Source of the DNA: Neptunitalea chrysea
GTDB taxonomy: Bacteria; Bacteroidota; Bacteroidia; Flavobacteriales; Flavobacteriaceae
Length of the DNA: 64,000 nucleotides
Assembly (NCBI RefSeq): GCF_027924145.1
Contig: NZ_BRVP01000001.1
Location: 62,001 to 126,000, forward strand
Direction: 5' to 3'
Both the position numbers and the translations under genes were made by a program. Below, one piece after another: positions 43,814 to 51,958 of the stretch; position 1 is the stretch's first letter; each line of letters starts with the position of its first letter. Under the pieces are notes generated by a model, which worked only from the letters and a program-made list of their open reading frames with translations, was not told the origin of the DNA and made no database searches.

Positions 43814-45133
43814 ATGAATATAACAAAAGAGCAAGTAGATGATTTAAATGCAATTGTAACCGTTGCATTATCTAAAGAAGATTATAGTGATAAGGTAGAT
43901 AGTACGCTAGATAATTACCGTAAAACAGCAGATATACCTGGTTTTAGAAAAGGCCATGTACCAATGGGTATGGTAAAAAAACAATATGGTAAAGCTGTTT
44001 TAGTAGACGAAGTAAATAAACTATTACAAGAGGCTCTAAATAACTTTTTAACTGAAGAGAAACTAGATGTTCTTGGTAATCCGTTACCAAAACCTCAAGA
44101 TGAGTTGGATTGGGATGCGGAAGAGCTTTTATTTCAGTTTGAGTTAGGTCTTGCTCCTACTTTTGATATAGAATTTGGTAAAGATGCTGTAACGCACTAT
44201 AAAGTTGTTGCAGACGATAAAATGCTTGATGAGCAAATAGAGCGTATTCAAAAGCAGTTTGGTAAACTTGTTGGTCAAAAAGAGGTTATTAAAGATGCAG
44301 AAATTACGGCTACTTTTGTAAACGAAGAAAAAGAAATTAATAACAAAGCAACATTTACTTTTGATAAAATTAAAAGTGAAGAAGCTGCTGAAAAGTTATT
44401 AGGAACTAAAATAGGTGAGACTGTTGCTTTATCTACTAACGGATTATTTGCAGATGATCATGACTTAATGGAGGTTTTAAAAGTTTCTCATGATGATGCT
44501 CATGGTTTAGATATTGAAGTTACAGCTACCATTGAAGAGGTAAATACAAGAGAACTTGCTGAGTTAAATCAGGAGTTATTTGATAAGTTATTTGGTGAAG
44601 GAGTTGTTACTACTTTAGAGGAAGTAAAAGCTAAAATCAAAGAAGATGCAGAAAAGCAGTTTGTTCAGCAGTCTGATCAAAAGTTGTTAAATGATGTAAC
44701 TGAAGGGTTAATTGGAAATACTTCTTTTGATTTACCAGCTGAGTTTTTAATTAAGTGGTTACAAGCTTCTGGTGAACAACCATTAACAGAAGAGCAGGCT
44801 AAAGAAGAGTATGAAAAGGCAGAAAAAGGGTTACGTTATCAATTAATTGAAGGTAAAATTATTAAGGATAACGATTTACAAGTAACTTTTGATGAGCTTA
44901 AAGATTTTGCTAAAGACTATATCAAAATTCAAATGGCTCAGTTTGGTCAATTAGATCCTGCCGATGAAGAGGTAGAAAATGTAGCAATGCGTATCATGTC
45001 TAATCAGGAAGAGGTTAAAAGACTTTCTGAGCAGTTAATGAGTCAAAAAATGATAACATTCTTTAAGGATAATGGTAATTTAACAGAAAAGGAAGTATCT
45101 TATGAAGACTTCGTTAAAGAGGCTTATTCGTAG
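43814..45133 (+). CDS. tig: Trigger factor
   Basis: A 439-residue ribosome-associated chaperone. The N-terminal ribosome-binding domain carries IPGFRKGHVPMGMVKKQYGK, close to the GFRxGKxP signature, and the C-terminal chaperone domain contains IKIQMAQFGQLDPADEEVEN. The PPIase region in the middle (about 150-245) is divergent with no obvious active-site signature, as in Bacteroidota homologues I know. It lies upstream of clpP and clpX, the same order as in E. coli, but with a terminator before clpP. Confidence 0.95.
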   Translation: MNITKEQVDDLNAIVTVALSKEDYSDKVDSTLDNYRKTADIPGFRKGHVPMGMVKKQYGKAVLVDEVNKLLQEALNNFLTEEKLDVLGNPLPKPQDELDWDAEELLFQFELGLAPTFDIEFGKDAVTHYKVVADDKMLDEQIERIQKQFGKLVGQKEVIKDAEITATFVNEEKEINNKATFTFDKIKSEEAAEKLLGTKIGETVALSTNGLFADDHDLMEVLKVSHDDAHGLDIEVTATIEEVNTRELAELNQELFDKLFGEGVVTTLEEVKAKIKEDAEKQFVQQSDQKLLNDVTEGLIGNTSFDLPAEFLIKWLQASGEQPLTEEQAKEEYEKAEKGLRYQLIEGKIIKDNDLQVTFDELKDFAKDYIKIQMAQFGQLDPADEEVENVAMRIMSNQEEVKRLSEQLMSQKMITFFKDNGNLTEKEVSYEDFVKEAYS

Positions 45134-45162
45134 TTTTGTTAAAAAATAAATACCTATCTTTA

Positions 45163-45201
45163 GGCGTTAATCTTTATAGAAGAGATTAACGCCTTTTTTT
45201 T
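45163..45201 (+). terminator. Rho-independent terminator between tig and clpP
   Basis: Stem GGCGTTAATCT / AGATTAACGCC followed by eight T residues. Confidence 0.9.
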
Positions 45202-45212
45202 AATAATAAGTT

Positions 45213-45887
45213 ATGAATTTTAAGAAAGAATTTAAAAAATATGCGACCCAGCATCATGGTATTAATAATATGTACTATGATAAGATTGTTAGTAAAATGA
45301 ATCCTGTAGGGATGACTCCTTACATTATGGAAGAACGCCAATTAAATGTGACTCAAATGGATGTTTTTTCTAGATTAATGATGGATAGAATTATTTTTCT
45401 AGGAACCGGAATTGATGATCAGATTGCTAATATAGTGCAAGCACAGTTATTGTTCTTAACTAGTTTAGACGCTTCTAAGGATATTCAAATTTATGTTAAC
45501 TCACCTGGTGGAGGTGTGTATGCAGGTCTAGGTATTTACGATACAATGCAGTTTATACAGCCTGATGTGGCTACTATTTGTACTGGAATGGCAGCTTCTA
45601 TGGGTGCGGTATTATTGTGTGCCGGAGCAGATGGTAAGCGTTCTGCTTTACCTCATTCACGTGTTATGATTCACCAACCTTTAGGTGGGGCACAGGGTCA
45701 GGCAAGTGATATAGAAATAACAGCTAGAGAGATTTTAAAATTAAAAGAGGAGTTATACCAAATTATAGCAAGTCATTCAGGTCAATCATTTGAAAAAGTA
45801 AGTGATGATAGTGATAGAGATTATTGGATGAAAGCTGATGAGGCTAAGGCTTATGGTATGATTGATGAGGTGTTAATTAGAAAATAA
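45213..45887 (+). CDS. clpP: ATP-dependent Clp protease proteolytic subunit
   Basis: A 224-residue serine protease subunit that forms the tetradecameric chamber. The triad is visible: Ser129 in TGMAASMGAV, His154 in RVMIHQPLGG and Asp203 in DRDYWM. The N terminus is about 25 residues longer than the mature region, which may be processed. It starts only 12 bases after the tig terminator T run, so its promoter is not obvious; partial readthrough is likely. clpX follows after 9 bases. Confidence 0.97.
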   Translation: MNFKKEFKKYATQHHGINNMYYDKIVSKMNPVGMTPYIMEERQLNVTQMDVFSRLMMDRIIFLGTGIDDQIANIVQAQLLFLTSLDASKDIQIYVNSPGGGVYAGLGIYDTMQFIQPDVATICTGMAASMGAVLLCAGADGKRSALPHSRVMIHQPLGGAQGQASDIEITAREILKLKEELYQIIASHSGQSFEKVSDDSDRDYWMKADEAKAYGMIDEVLIRK

Positions 45888-45896
45888 ATTTACTGA

Positions 45897-47132
45897 ATGG
45901 CTAGAGAAGAGTTAGAATGTTCCTTTTGTGGTAGAAAGAAGCCGGAAACAAGTTTGTTGATTGCCGGATTGGATGCGCATATCTGTGATAGATGTATAGA
46001 ACAGGCACATGGGATTGTTTTGGAAGAATCTAAGCAGTCTAGAAGCAAAGATTTGTCTACTGAACTGGAGCTTAAAAAGCCTTTAGAAATTAAAGATTTT
46101 TTAGATCAGTTTGTGATTGGTCAAAATGCAACCAAGAAGGTAATGTCTGTGGCGGTATACAATCATTATAAGCGACTTTTACAATCATCTACTGAAGATG
46201 ATGTTGAGATTCAGAAGAGTAACATTATAATGGTGGGGCAAACTGGTACAGGAAAAACATTAATAGCTAAAAGTGTAGCTAAGATGTTGAATGTGCCGTT
46301 AGCTATTGTTGATGCTACAGTGCTTACAGAGGCTGGTTATGTTGGGGAAGATGTAGAAAGTATTTTAACCCGATTACTGCAGGCGGCAGATTATGATCTT
46401 GAAAAGGCAGAAAGAGGTATTGTGTTTATTGATGAGATAGATAAAATAGCTCGTAAAAGTGATAACCCGTCAATAACTAGAGATGTTTCTGGTGAGGGTG
46501 TGCAACAGGCTTTGTTAAAGTTGTTAGAAGGTACTGTTGTAAATGTTCCGCCTAAGGGAGGAAGAAAGCATCCTGATCAAAAGTTTATAGAAGTTAATAC
46601 AGAGAATATCTTGTTTATAGCTGGTGGTGCTTTTGATGGTATAGAGCGTATTATAACAAGAAGACTTAATATGCAAGCGGTAGGGTATAGCTCTACCAAT
46701 AGCGTAGAGACTATTGATAAGGATAATTTATTGCAATATGTTATTCCTAAAGATTTAAAAGATTTTGGTCTTATCCCTGAAATTATTGGTAGGTTGCCTG
46801 TTTTAACGTATATGAATCCGTTAGATAAGAAAACATTAAGATCTATATTAACAGAGCCTAAGAATGCTATTGTTAAGCAGTATGAAAAGCTTTTTGCTAT
46901 GGATAATATAGAACTTAGTATCTCTGATGAGGCATTAGATTATATTGTAGAAAAGGCTATTGAATATAAGCTTGGAGCAAGAGGTTTAAGATCGTTGTGT
47001 GAAGCTATATTAACTGATGCAATGTTTCAGTTGCCAAGTGATAAAGATGTAAGTGCTTTTCATGTTTCTAAGCAATATGCGGAAAGCATGTTAAATAAAG
47101 CTATTATAAGTACATTAAAGGCTGCAAGTTAG
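45897..47132 (+). CDS. clpX: Clp protease ATP-binding subunit ClpX
   Basis: A 411-residue AAA+ unfoldase. The zinc-binding domain has Cys8, Cys11, Cys30 and Cys33 ([14 protein letters not shown]). The AAA+ module carries Walker A GQTGTGKT (114-121), Walker [12 protein letters not shown], and the sensor-2 region KLGARGLRS. ClpX recognises and unfolds substrates, including ssrA-tagged proteins, and feeds them to ClpP encoded just upstream. A strong terminator follows. Confidence 0.98.
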   Translation: MAREELECSFCGRKKPETSLLIAGLDAHICDRCIEQAHGIVLEESKQSRSKDLSTELELKKPLEIKDFLDQFVIGQNATKKVMSVAVYNHYKRLLQSSTEDDVEIQKSNIIMVGQTGTGKTLIAKSVAKMLNVPLAIVDATVLTEAGYVGEDVESILTRLLQAADYDLEKAERGIVFIDEIDKIARKSDNPSITRDVSGEGVQQALLKLLEGTVVNVPPKGGRKHPDQKFIEVNTENILFIAGGAFDGIERIITRRLNMQAVGYSSTNSVETIDKDNLLQYVIPKDLKDFGLIPEIIGRLPVLTYMNPLDKKTLRSILTEPKNAIVKQYEKLFAMDNIELSISDEALDYIVEKAIEYKLGARGLRSLCEAILTDAMFQLPSDKDVSAFHVSKQYAESMLNKAIISTLKAAS

Positions 47133-47157
47133 TTAGTCTGTATACTACATATAAAAA

Positions 47158-47190
47158 AAGCCGTAAACAATATTGTTTACGGCTTTTTTT
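47158..47190 (+). terminator. Rho-independent terminator after clpX
   Basis: Stem AAAGCCGTAAACAA / TTGTTTACGGCTTT followed by T residues. Confidence 0.92.
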
Positions 47191-47334
47191 ATTGGTAATA
47201 CTTTCAGTTTTAGATTATATATTATTTTGGAGGTTTGTTGTGAGTGCTCACTGATAGTATAGCTTTTAAGGCATCCTTTTTATGGTATGCGCTTTAGTTC
47301 TTTTTTTAATTAAAGAGAGGGGTGATAAATAGAA

Positions 47335-47367
47335 AAAGGAGTTAACATTGTTAACTCCTTTCTTATT
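47335..47367 (-). terminator. Minus-strand terminator after the OmpA/PD40 gene
   Basis: Stem AAAGGAGTTAA / TTAACTCCTTT around a CATTG loop, with a T run on the minus strand, 25 bases past that gene's stop. Confidence 0.82.
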
Positions 47368-47391
47368 AATTATCGCTAAATAATTATCGAA

Positions 47392-49008
47392 TTACTGTTC
47401 AATATCAACCTTTTGAGTCTTTACTATAATTCTAGCTCTTCTGTTTTGTGTTAATTGCTCTTGAGTACACTCTTCACAGCTAAGTGTTGGGTGGTGCTCA
47501 CCATAGAAGTTTAAAGAGACTATTTCTGGGTTGATGTTCGTGTTTGCAAGTAAATATTCTTTAACTGCAAAGGCTCTTTTTTCAGATAACTTTAAGTTGT
47601 ATTCATCAGAGCTTCTCTTATCGGCATATGCATTGATGATTACCTTGCTAGCTCCTGTTTTGTTTATAGTAGCAACAATATCTTTTAAAGCATCTGTATT
47701 AATGTCTGATTTGTCTGTTTCGAATAAAACAATTCTATCTAAGATTGTTTGTTCGGTTATAATTGTTCTTTCTTTAGCAAGAGTAATTTGTTCGTTATAC
47801 ACTAAGTCTGCTTTTTCACCTTCTAAAGATTCAAAGCCTTTCATGTTTTCAATATACCCTTGTTTTTCGATATGTAAAGAATAAGAGCTATAAGGTAAAA
47901 TTTCAACTTTTAATTCACCTTTATCATTAGTAGCAGCGTTTTTGAAAACTCTGTTGTACTCGTCTTTAATTATAATATTAGTGTTAGCAATTGGTACATT
48001 GTTTTCGTCAACAATTTGAATGTCTAAGAATTGCTTAACTTTTTCTCTTTCGAATTTATAAATATCATATCCACCTTTACCACCTTCTCTATCAGAAGTA
48101 AAGTATCCTTTATTATCAGCAGTGATTAAGAAACCAAAATCGTCAGAAATACTGTTGATTGATGATCCCATGTTTGCAGGGAAGTGGAATTTTTGGTTAA
48201 CATATAAACTCTCAAAAATATCATATCCACCTAATCCATAGTGCCCTTCAGATGAAAAGTAAAGAGCATTATCTAGCATGTAAGGATATTTCTCATTTTT
48301 TGTAGTGTTGATTTCGTTGCCTAAGTTTCTTGGGGTACTTGTTGTACCGTCAGCAGCAACGTCTACTACATACAAATCATAACCACCTAAAGTACCTGGC
48401 ATGTTAGATGCAAAATATAATTTAGAACCGTCAGGAGAAATATAAGGCGTATCAAAATCAAATCCTTCCATGTTAAAAGAAAGCATTTCTAAGTCAATCC
48501 ATTGCTCATATTTGTCGTGTAATCTTGCTCTAAATATTTTTAAAGGCTCTTTGTCTCCCTCTTTTACACTTCTTGTAAAGTATACTGTTTTTTCATCATC
48601 TGTGAAACTAGCGTAAGTTTCGTTTGAATTTTCAGTATTAATAACATTCGAAAAAAATGTAGAATGAACAATTTCACCATTCTTTGCTATTTTACCACAA
48701 AACAACTCTTTGTAAGCTTCGTTAGAAGCAGGGTCTATTTGTGATTTGAAAATGCCTATTTTCTTAGAAGAAGAATAGATCATTTTATCTTTATAAATGT
48801 GATTCGTTAAGTCGGTAAATTGACTGTTAACTTTTAAGTTATCAACAGTATATTTAAACCCACTAGGATCTAATTTATTAATTCTTCTTTCTCGAACTGG
48901 TTGACGATCTACAGTAGTTGCAGATTCTACTAATGCTACATCATCTTGCGCGTTTACGCTCAAAAGTGCAGAAAAAAGTATGGCTGCTGTGATTTGTAAA
49001 GTTCTCAT
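47392..49008 (-). CDS. OmpA family protein with PD40 propeller repeats
   Basis: A 538-residue exported protein starting at the signal peptide MRTLQITAAILFSALLSVNAQ. It has PD40/WD40-like propeller repeats (YISPDGSKLYFASNMPGTLG, GYFTSDREGGKGGYDIYKFE), a carboxypeptidase-regulatory-like segment (about 325-400) and a C-terminal OmpA peptidoglycan-binding domain (INAYADKRSSDEYNLKLSEKRA). The architecture resembles PorE of T9SS without its N-terminal TPR. Related genes commonly sit next to PorP/SprF; here the porP gene is 20 kb away. Confidence 0.92.
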   Translation of the reverse strand: MRTLQITAAILFSALLSVNAQDDVALVESATTVDRQPVRERRINKLDPSGFKYTVDNLKVNSQFTDLTNHIYKDKMIYSSSKKIGIFKSQIDPASNEAYKELFCGKIAKNGEIVHSTFFSNVINTENSNETYASFTDDEKTVYFTRSVKEGDKEPLKIFRARLHDKYEQWIDLEMLSFNMEGFDFDTPYISPDGSKLYFASNMPGTLGGYDLYVVDVAADGTTSTPRNLGNEINTTKNEKYPYMLDNALYFSSEGHYGLGGYDIFESLYVNQKFHFPANMGSSINSISDDFGFLITADNKGYFTSDREGGKGGYDIYKFEREKVKQFLDIQIVDENNVPIANTNIIIKDEYNRVFKNAATNDKGELKVEILPYSSYSLHIEKQGYIENMKGFESLEGEKADLVYNEQITLAKERTIITEQTILDRIVLFETDKSDINTDALKDIVATINKTGASKVIINAYADKRSSDEYNLKLSEKRAFAVKEYLLANTNINPEIVSLNFYGEHHPTLSCEECTQEQLTQNRRARIIVKTQKVDIEQ

Positions 49009-49183
49009 TTTTAATCTTGATTTTAGTAATATTATTTTAGCGATACTCAAATATACTACTGCTACAGGGCTGAAAGCAAAAATGTAAAACCTTATTTGTT
49101 AAGATGTTAATTATCGTCGATTAAGTGTATTGTTTTGTGTTTTTTTAACTAAAGCTAGATTTAGTTTTTTTTTATATTCTTAG

Positions 49184-50710
49184 TTATAAGACAGTTATCT
49201 TATTGAGTTCTAGAAGCTCTTCAAGGTAAGTTCTAGAGTTAGAAAGTCTTGGTATTTTGTGTTGTCCGCCTAGCTTATTATGTTTCTTTAACCAGTTGTA
49301 AAATAGCTTTGGTTGTGCGGTGTGAATTTTTGGTTGGTTAAGAGTAATGTTTTTATAGCGTTTTGCTTCGTAATCAGAATTTAACTCCATGAGTCTTTTA
49401 TCTAAATGATCAGTAAATTCTTTAATGTTTTCAGGAATTGTTCTAAACTCAATTATCCATTCATGAGCTCCTTTATTTTTTCCTTCCATAAATACGGGGG
49501 CAACAGTATAATCTATAATTTCACACTGTAATTTTTTACATACTGATTTTAAAGCTTCTTCTGTGTTTTCAATAATAAGTTCTTCACCAAATGTGTTTAT
49601 ATAATGTTTGGTTCTACCTGTTATTTTAATGCGGTATGGACTAAGTGATGTAAATCGAACGGTATCACCTATTATATATCTCCATAGTCCAGCGTTAGTA
49701 GTAATTACTATGGCATAATTGGTGTTTAGCGTTACTTGTTCTAAAGGGATGGTTATTTGGTTTGGTGTGCCAAAGGTATTCATTGGGATAAATTCGTAGA
49801 AAATCCCATAGTCTAACATTAATAAAAGTTCTTTACTATTATTGGTGTCTTGTATCGCAAAAAAACCTTCTGAAGCGTTGTAGGTTTCGTAATATCTGAA
49901 ATCACCTTTTGGGATCAATTTATGGTACTGATCCGCATAGGGTGTAAAACTAATTCCACCATGAAAGTACACTTCAAGGTTTTCCCATATTTCGAGTAGA
50001 TGCTGCTTGCCTGTTTTTTCTAAAACGTTATTTAAAAGTACTAGCATCCAGGATGGTACTCCGGCTAAACTGGTAACGTTTTCTATTATGCACTCTTCTA
50101 TAATAGCTTCTATCTTATGCTCCCATTCGCTCATTAAAGATGTTTTGTTAGAAGGCGTACTACTAAACTCGGCCCAAAGCGGCATGTTTTCTATGAGTAT
50201 AGCAGAGAGATCTCCAAAATAAGTACCGTTGTCTTCATAAATGTTTTTGCTTCCGCCTAAGCGTAAGTTTTTGCCTAAAAATAACTCGGAGTCTTCATTG
50301 TTATTAAGATAAATACAAAGTAAGTCTTTACTCGATTTGTAATGACAATCTTGTAAGGATTCTTCACTTACTGGTATAAACTTACTTTTTGCGTTTGTAG
50401 TACCGCTAGACTTTGCAAACCATTTAATTTCGTTGGGCCAAAAAATATTATGCTCTTTTCTTCTGCATCTTTCTATATAAGGTTCAAACTCCTCATAGGT
50501 TGTAAGCGGAACATTGTTTTTAAAAATATCGTAGTTGTTCATTCCTTCAAAACCATAGTTGCTACCGTAATGCGTGTCCTTGGCAGTATCTAATAACTGA
50601 TGTAGAAGTTCATTTTGAACCTCATGTGGGTACTTTATAAAAAGTTCTATTTGATTTATTCTTTGTTTTAAAAACCAAGAAGCAACAGAATTGAATATAG
50701 GAATCGGCAT
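49184..50710 (-). CDS. GH3 auxin-responsive promoter family protein
   Basis: A 508-residue adenylate-forming enzyme of the GH3 superfamily: WFAKSSGTTNAKSKFIPVSE near residue 95-115, YETYNASEGFFAIQD near 280, and GLWRYIIGDTVRF followed by ITGRTKHYINTFGEEL. Plant members ligate amino acids to hormones; the bacterial substrate is unknown. The ATG at 50710 gives MPIPIFNSVASWFLKQRI, the family N terminus in Bacteroidota; the upstream start at 50752 is less likely. Confidence 0.93.
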   Translation of the reverse strand: MPIPIFNSVASWFLKQRINQIELFIKYPHEVQNELLHQLLDTAKDTHYGSNYGFEGMNNYDIFKNNVPLTTYEEFEPYIERCRRKEHNIFWPNEIKWFAKSSGTTNAKSKFIPVSEESLQDCHYKSSKDLLCIYLNNNEDSELFLGKNLRLGGSKNIYEDNGTYFGDLSAILIENMPLWAEFSSTPSNKTSLMSEWEHKIEAIIEECIIENVTSLAGVPSWMLVLLNNVLEKTGKQHLLEIWENLEVYFHGGISFTPYADQYHKLIPKGDFRYYETYNASEGFFAIQDTNNSKELLLMLDYGIFYEFIPMNTFGTPNQITIPLEQVTLNTNYAIVITTNAGLWRYIIGDTVRFTSLSPYRIKITGRTKHYINTFGEELIIENTEEALKSVCKKLQCEIIDYTVAPVFMEGKNKGAHEWIIEFRTIPENIKEFTDHLDKRLMELNSDYEAKRYKNITLNQPKIHTAQPKLFYNWLKKHNKLGGQHKIPRLSNSRTYLEELLELNKITVL

Positions 50711-50840
50711 TTTTTTAGCTACTTTTACATTAACTAATAGTGCTATTTTCAATTATTCTGAAAATAGAAATTAGTTCTCTAAAATAAATATAAAATAGTT
50801 AGCCAAAATATATTGATTAATAAAATATAAAAGATTTAAC

Positions 50841-51635
50841 ATGTTTGAAGGTGTTCTTATAAAAATGATAACAGAATTAGCAAATCCGATACAATATTAT
50901 TTGAAACTTCCGAATGATTATATCAACATGAATCAGTTGTTAGAGAGGAGGATAGCGATTAAGTTTGTAAAGCATGAATGCCTTAATTGTCATTTAGATA
51001 AGCCTATTTATCGTCAAGGTTTTTGTAAGTCGTGTTTTTATGAAGTGCCTCAGGCGGCTGATTGGGTAATTAGACCTGAGTTGAGTAAGGCTCATTTAGG
51101 TATAGAAGATAGGGATTTATCCTATGAAAAGAAGGCACAACTGCAACCGCATATTGTGTATTTGGCAAATAGTAGTGATGTAAAAGTTGGGGTAACCCGA
51201 AAGAATCAGGTGCCTACAAGATGGATTGATCAAGGGGCGCATGAAGCTATTGAGTTGGTAGAAGTGCCTAATAGATATCTTGCAGGGATTACTGAGGTTG
51301 CGCTAAAAGAGCATGTGGCCGATAAAACGAATTGGCGTACCATGCTTAAAAATGAAATTAAGGATGAAGATTTAAAAGAGTGGAAGAACCGTTTAAAACA
51401 ATATATTCCTGAAGAGGTAATGCCCTACTATCTTGAAAATAGTACCGAGTTAAATTTAAATTTTCCGGTGTTGACGTATCCGAGTAAATTAAAAAGTTTG
51501 AACTTAACTAAGACTCCTGAGTTTGAAGGGGTGCTTAAAGGAATTAAAGGACAGTATTTAATTTTTGAAGATAATACGGTTTTTAATGTAAGAGGTAATG
51601 AAGGATTGGTGGTTACTATTAGTGTAATCCGTTAA
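50841..51635 (+). CDS. DUF2797 domain-containing protein
   Basis: A 264-residue protein. It has a zinc-ribbon-like set of cysteines (CLNCHLDKPIYRQGFCKSC, positions 47, 50, 62 and 65) and a later DUF2797 core (HIVYLANSSDVKVGVTRKNQ, PTRWIDQGAHEAIELVEVPN), a pattern reminiscent of GIY-YIG nuclease folds, which is inference. Function is unknown. It is divergent from the GH3 gene with 130 bases between, and followed by a small membrane protein gene. Confidence 0.9.
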   Translation: MFEGVLIKMITELANPIQYYLKLPNDYINMNQLLERRIAIKFVKHECLNCHLDKPIYRQGFCKSCFYEVPQAADWVIRPELSKAHLGIEDRDLSYEKKAQLQPHIVYLANSSDVKVGVTRKNQVPTRWIDQGAHEAIELVEVPNRYLAGITEVALKEHVADKTNWRTMLKNEIKDEDLKEWKNRLKQYIPEEVMPYYLENSTELNLNFPVLTYPSKLKSLNLTKTPEFEGVLKGIKGQYLIFEDNTVFNVRGNEGLVVTISVIR

Positions 51636-51693
51636 TTGTTAGTTAAATGAAGAGGTGATTTCAGAGGCTTTCTGTATCTTTTAAAGAAAAGTT

Positions 51694-51915
51694 ATGAAAG
51701 TACCAATTGCATTTTACTTATTTGTAACCACTTTGCTGCTTGTAACTGTAGTAGCAATGGTTGGTTTTGAGGTTCCGTTGAGGTGGATATTTGGTGTAAC
51801 CGTTGTTGGTCAGGTAATATTAGTACTAATGGTTTACAGAGTACTAAGGGATGACTACGTCACAAATAAAACCTTTAACGATTTGTATGAAGACAGACCC
51901 ATAGAACGATATTAA
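51694..51915 (+). CDS. Small two-helix membrane protein
   Basis: A 73-residue protein with two hydrophobic segments (about 5-25 and 31-49, VPIAFYLFVTTLLLVTVVAM and WIFGVTVVGQVILVLMVYRV) and a charged cytoplasmic tail (DDYVTNKTFNDLYEDRPIERY). No family is recognised. Clear coding character, a spaced start 58 bases after DUF2797 and a terminator directly after its stop support a real gene. Confidence 0.75.
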   Translation: MKVPIAFYLFVTTLLLVTVVAMVGFEVPLRWIFGVTVVGQVILVLMVYRVLRDDYVTNKTFNDLYEDRPIERY

Positions 51916-51916
51916 A

Positions 51917-51943
51917 AAAGGCAGCTCATGAGCTGCCTTTTTA
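51917..51943. terminator. Bidirectional terminator
   Basis: Perfect palindrome AAAGGCAGCTCATGAGCTGCCTTT with flanking A and T runs, shared by the small membrane protein gene (plus) and the AsmA-like gene (minus). Confidence 0.92.
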
Positions 51944-51958
51944 GTTTGTTATTTTTTA

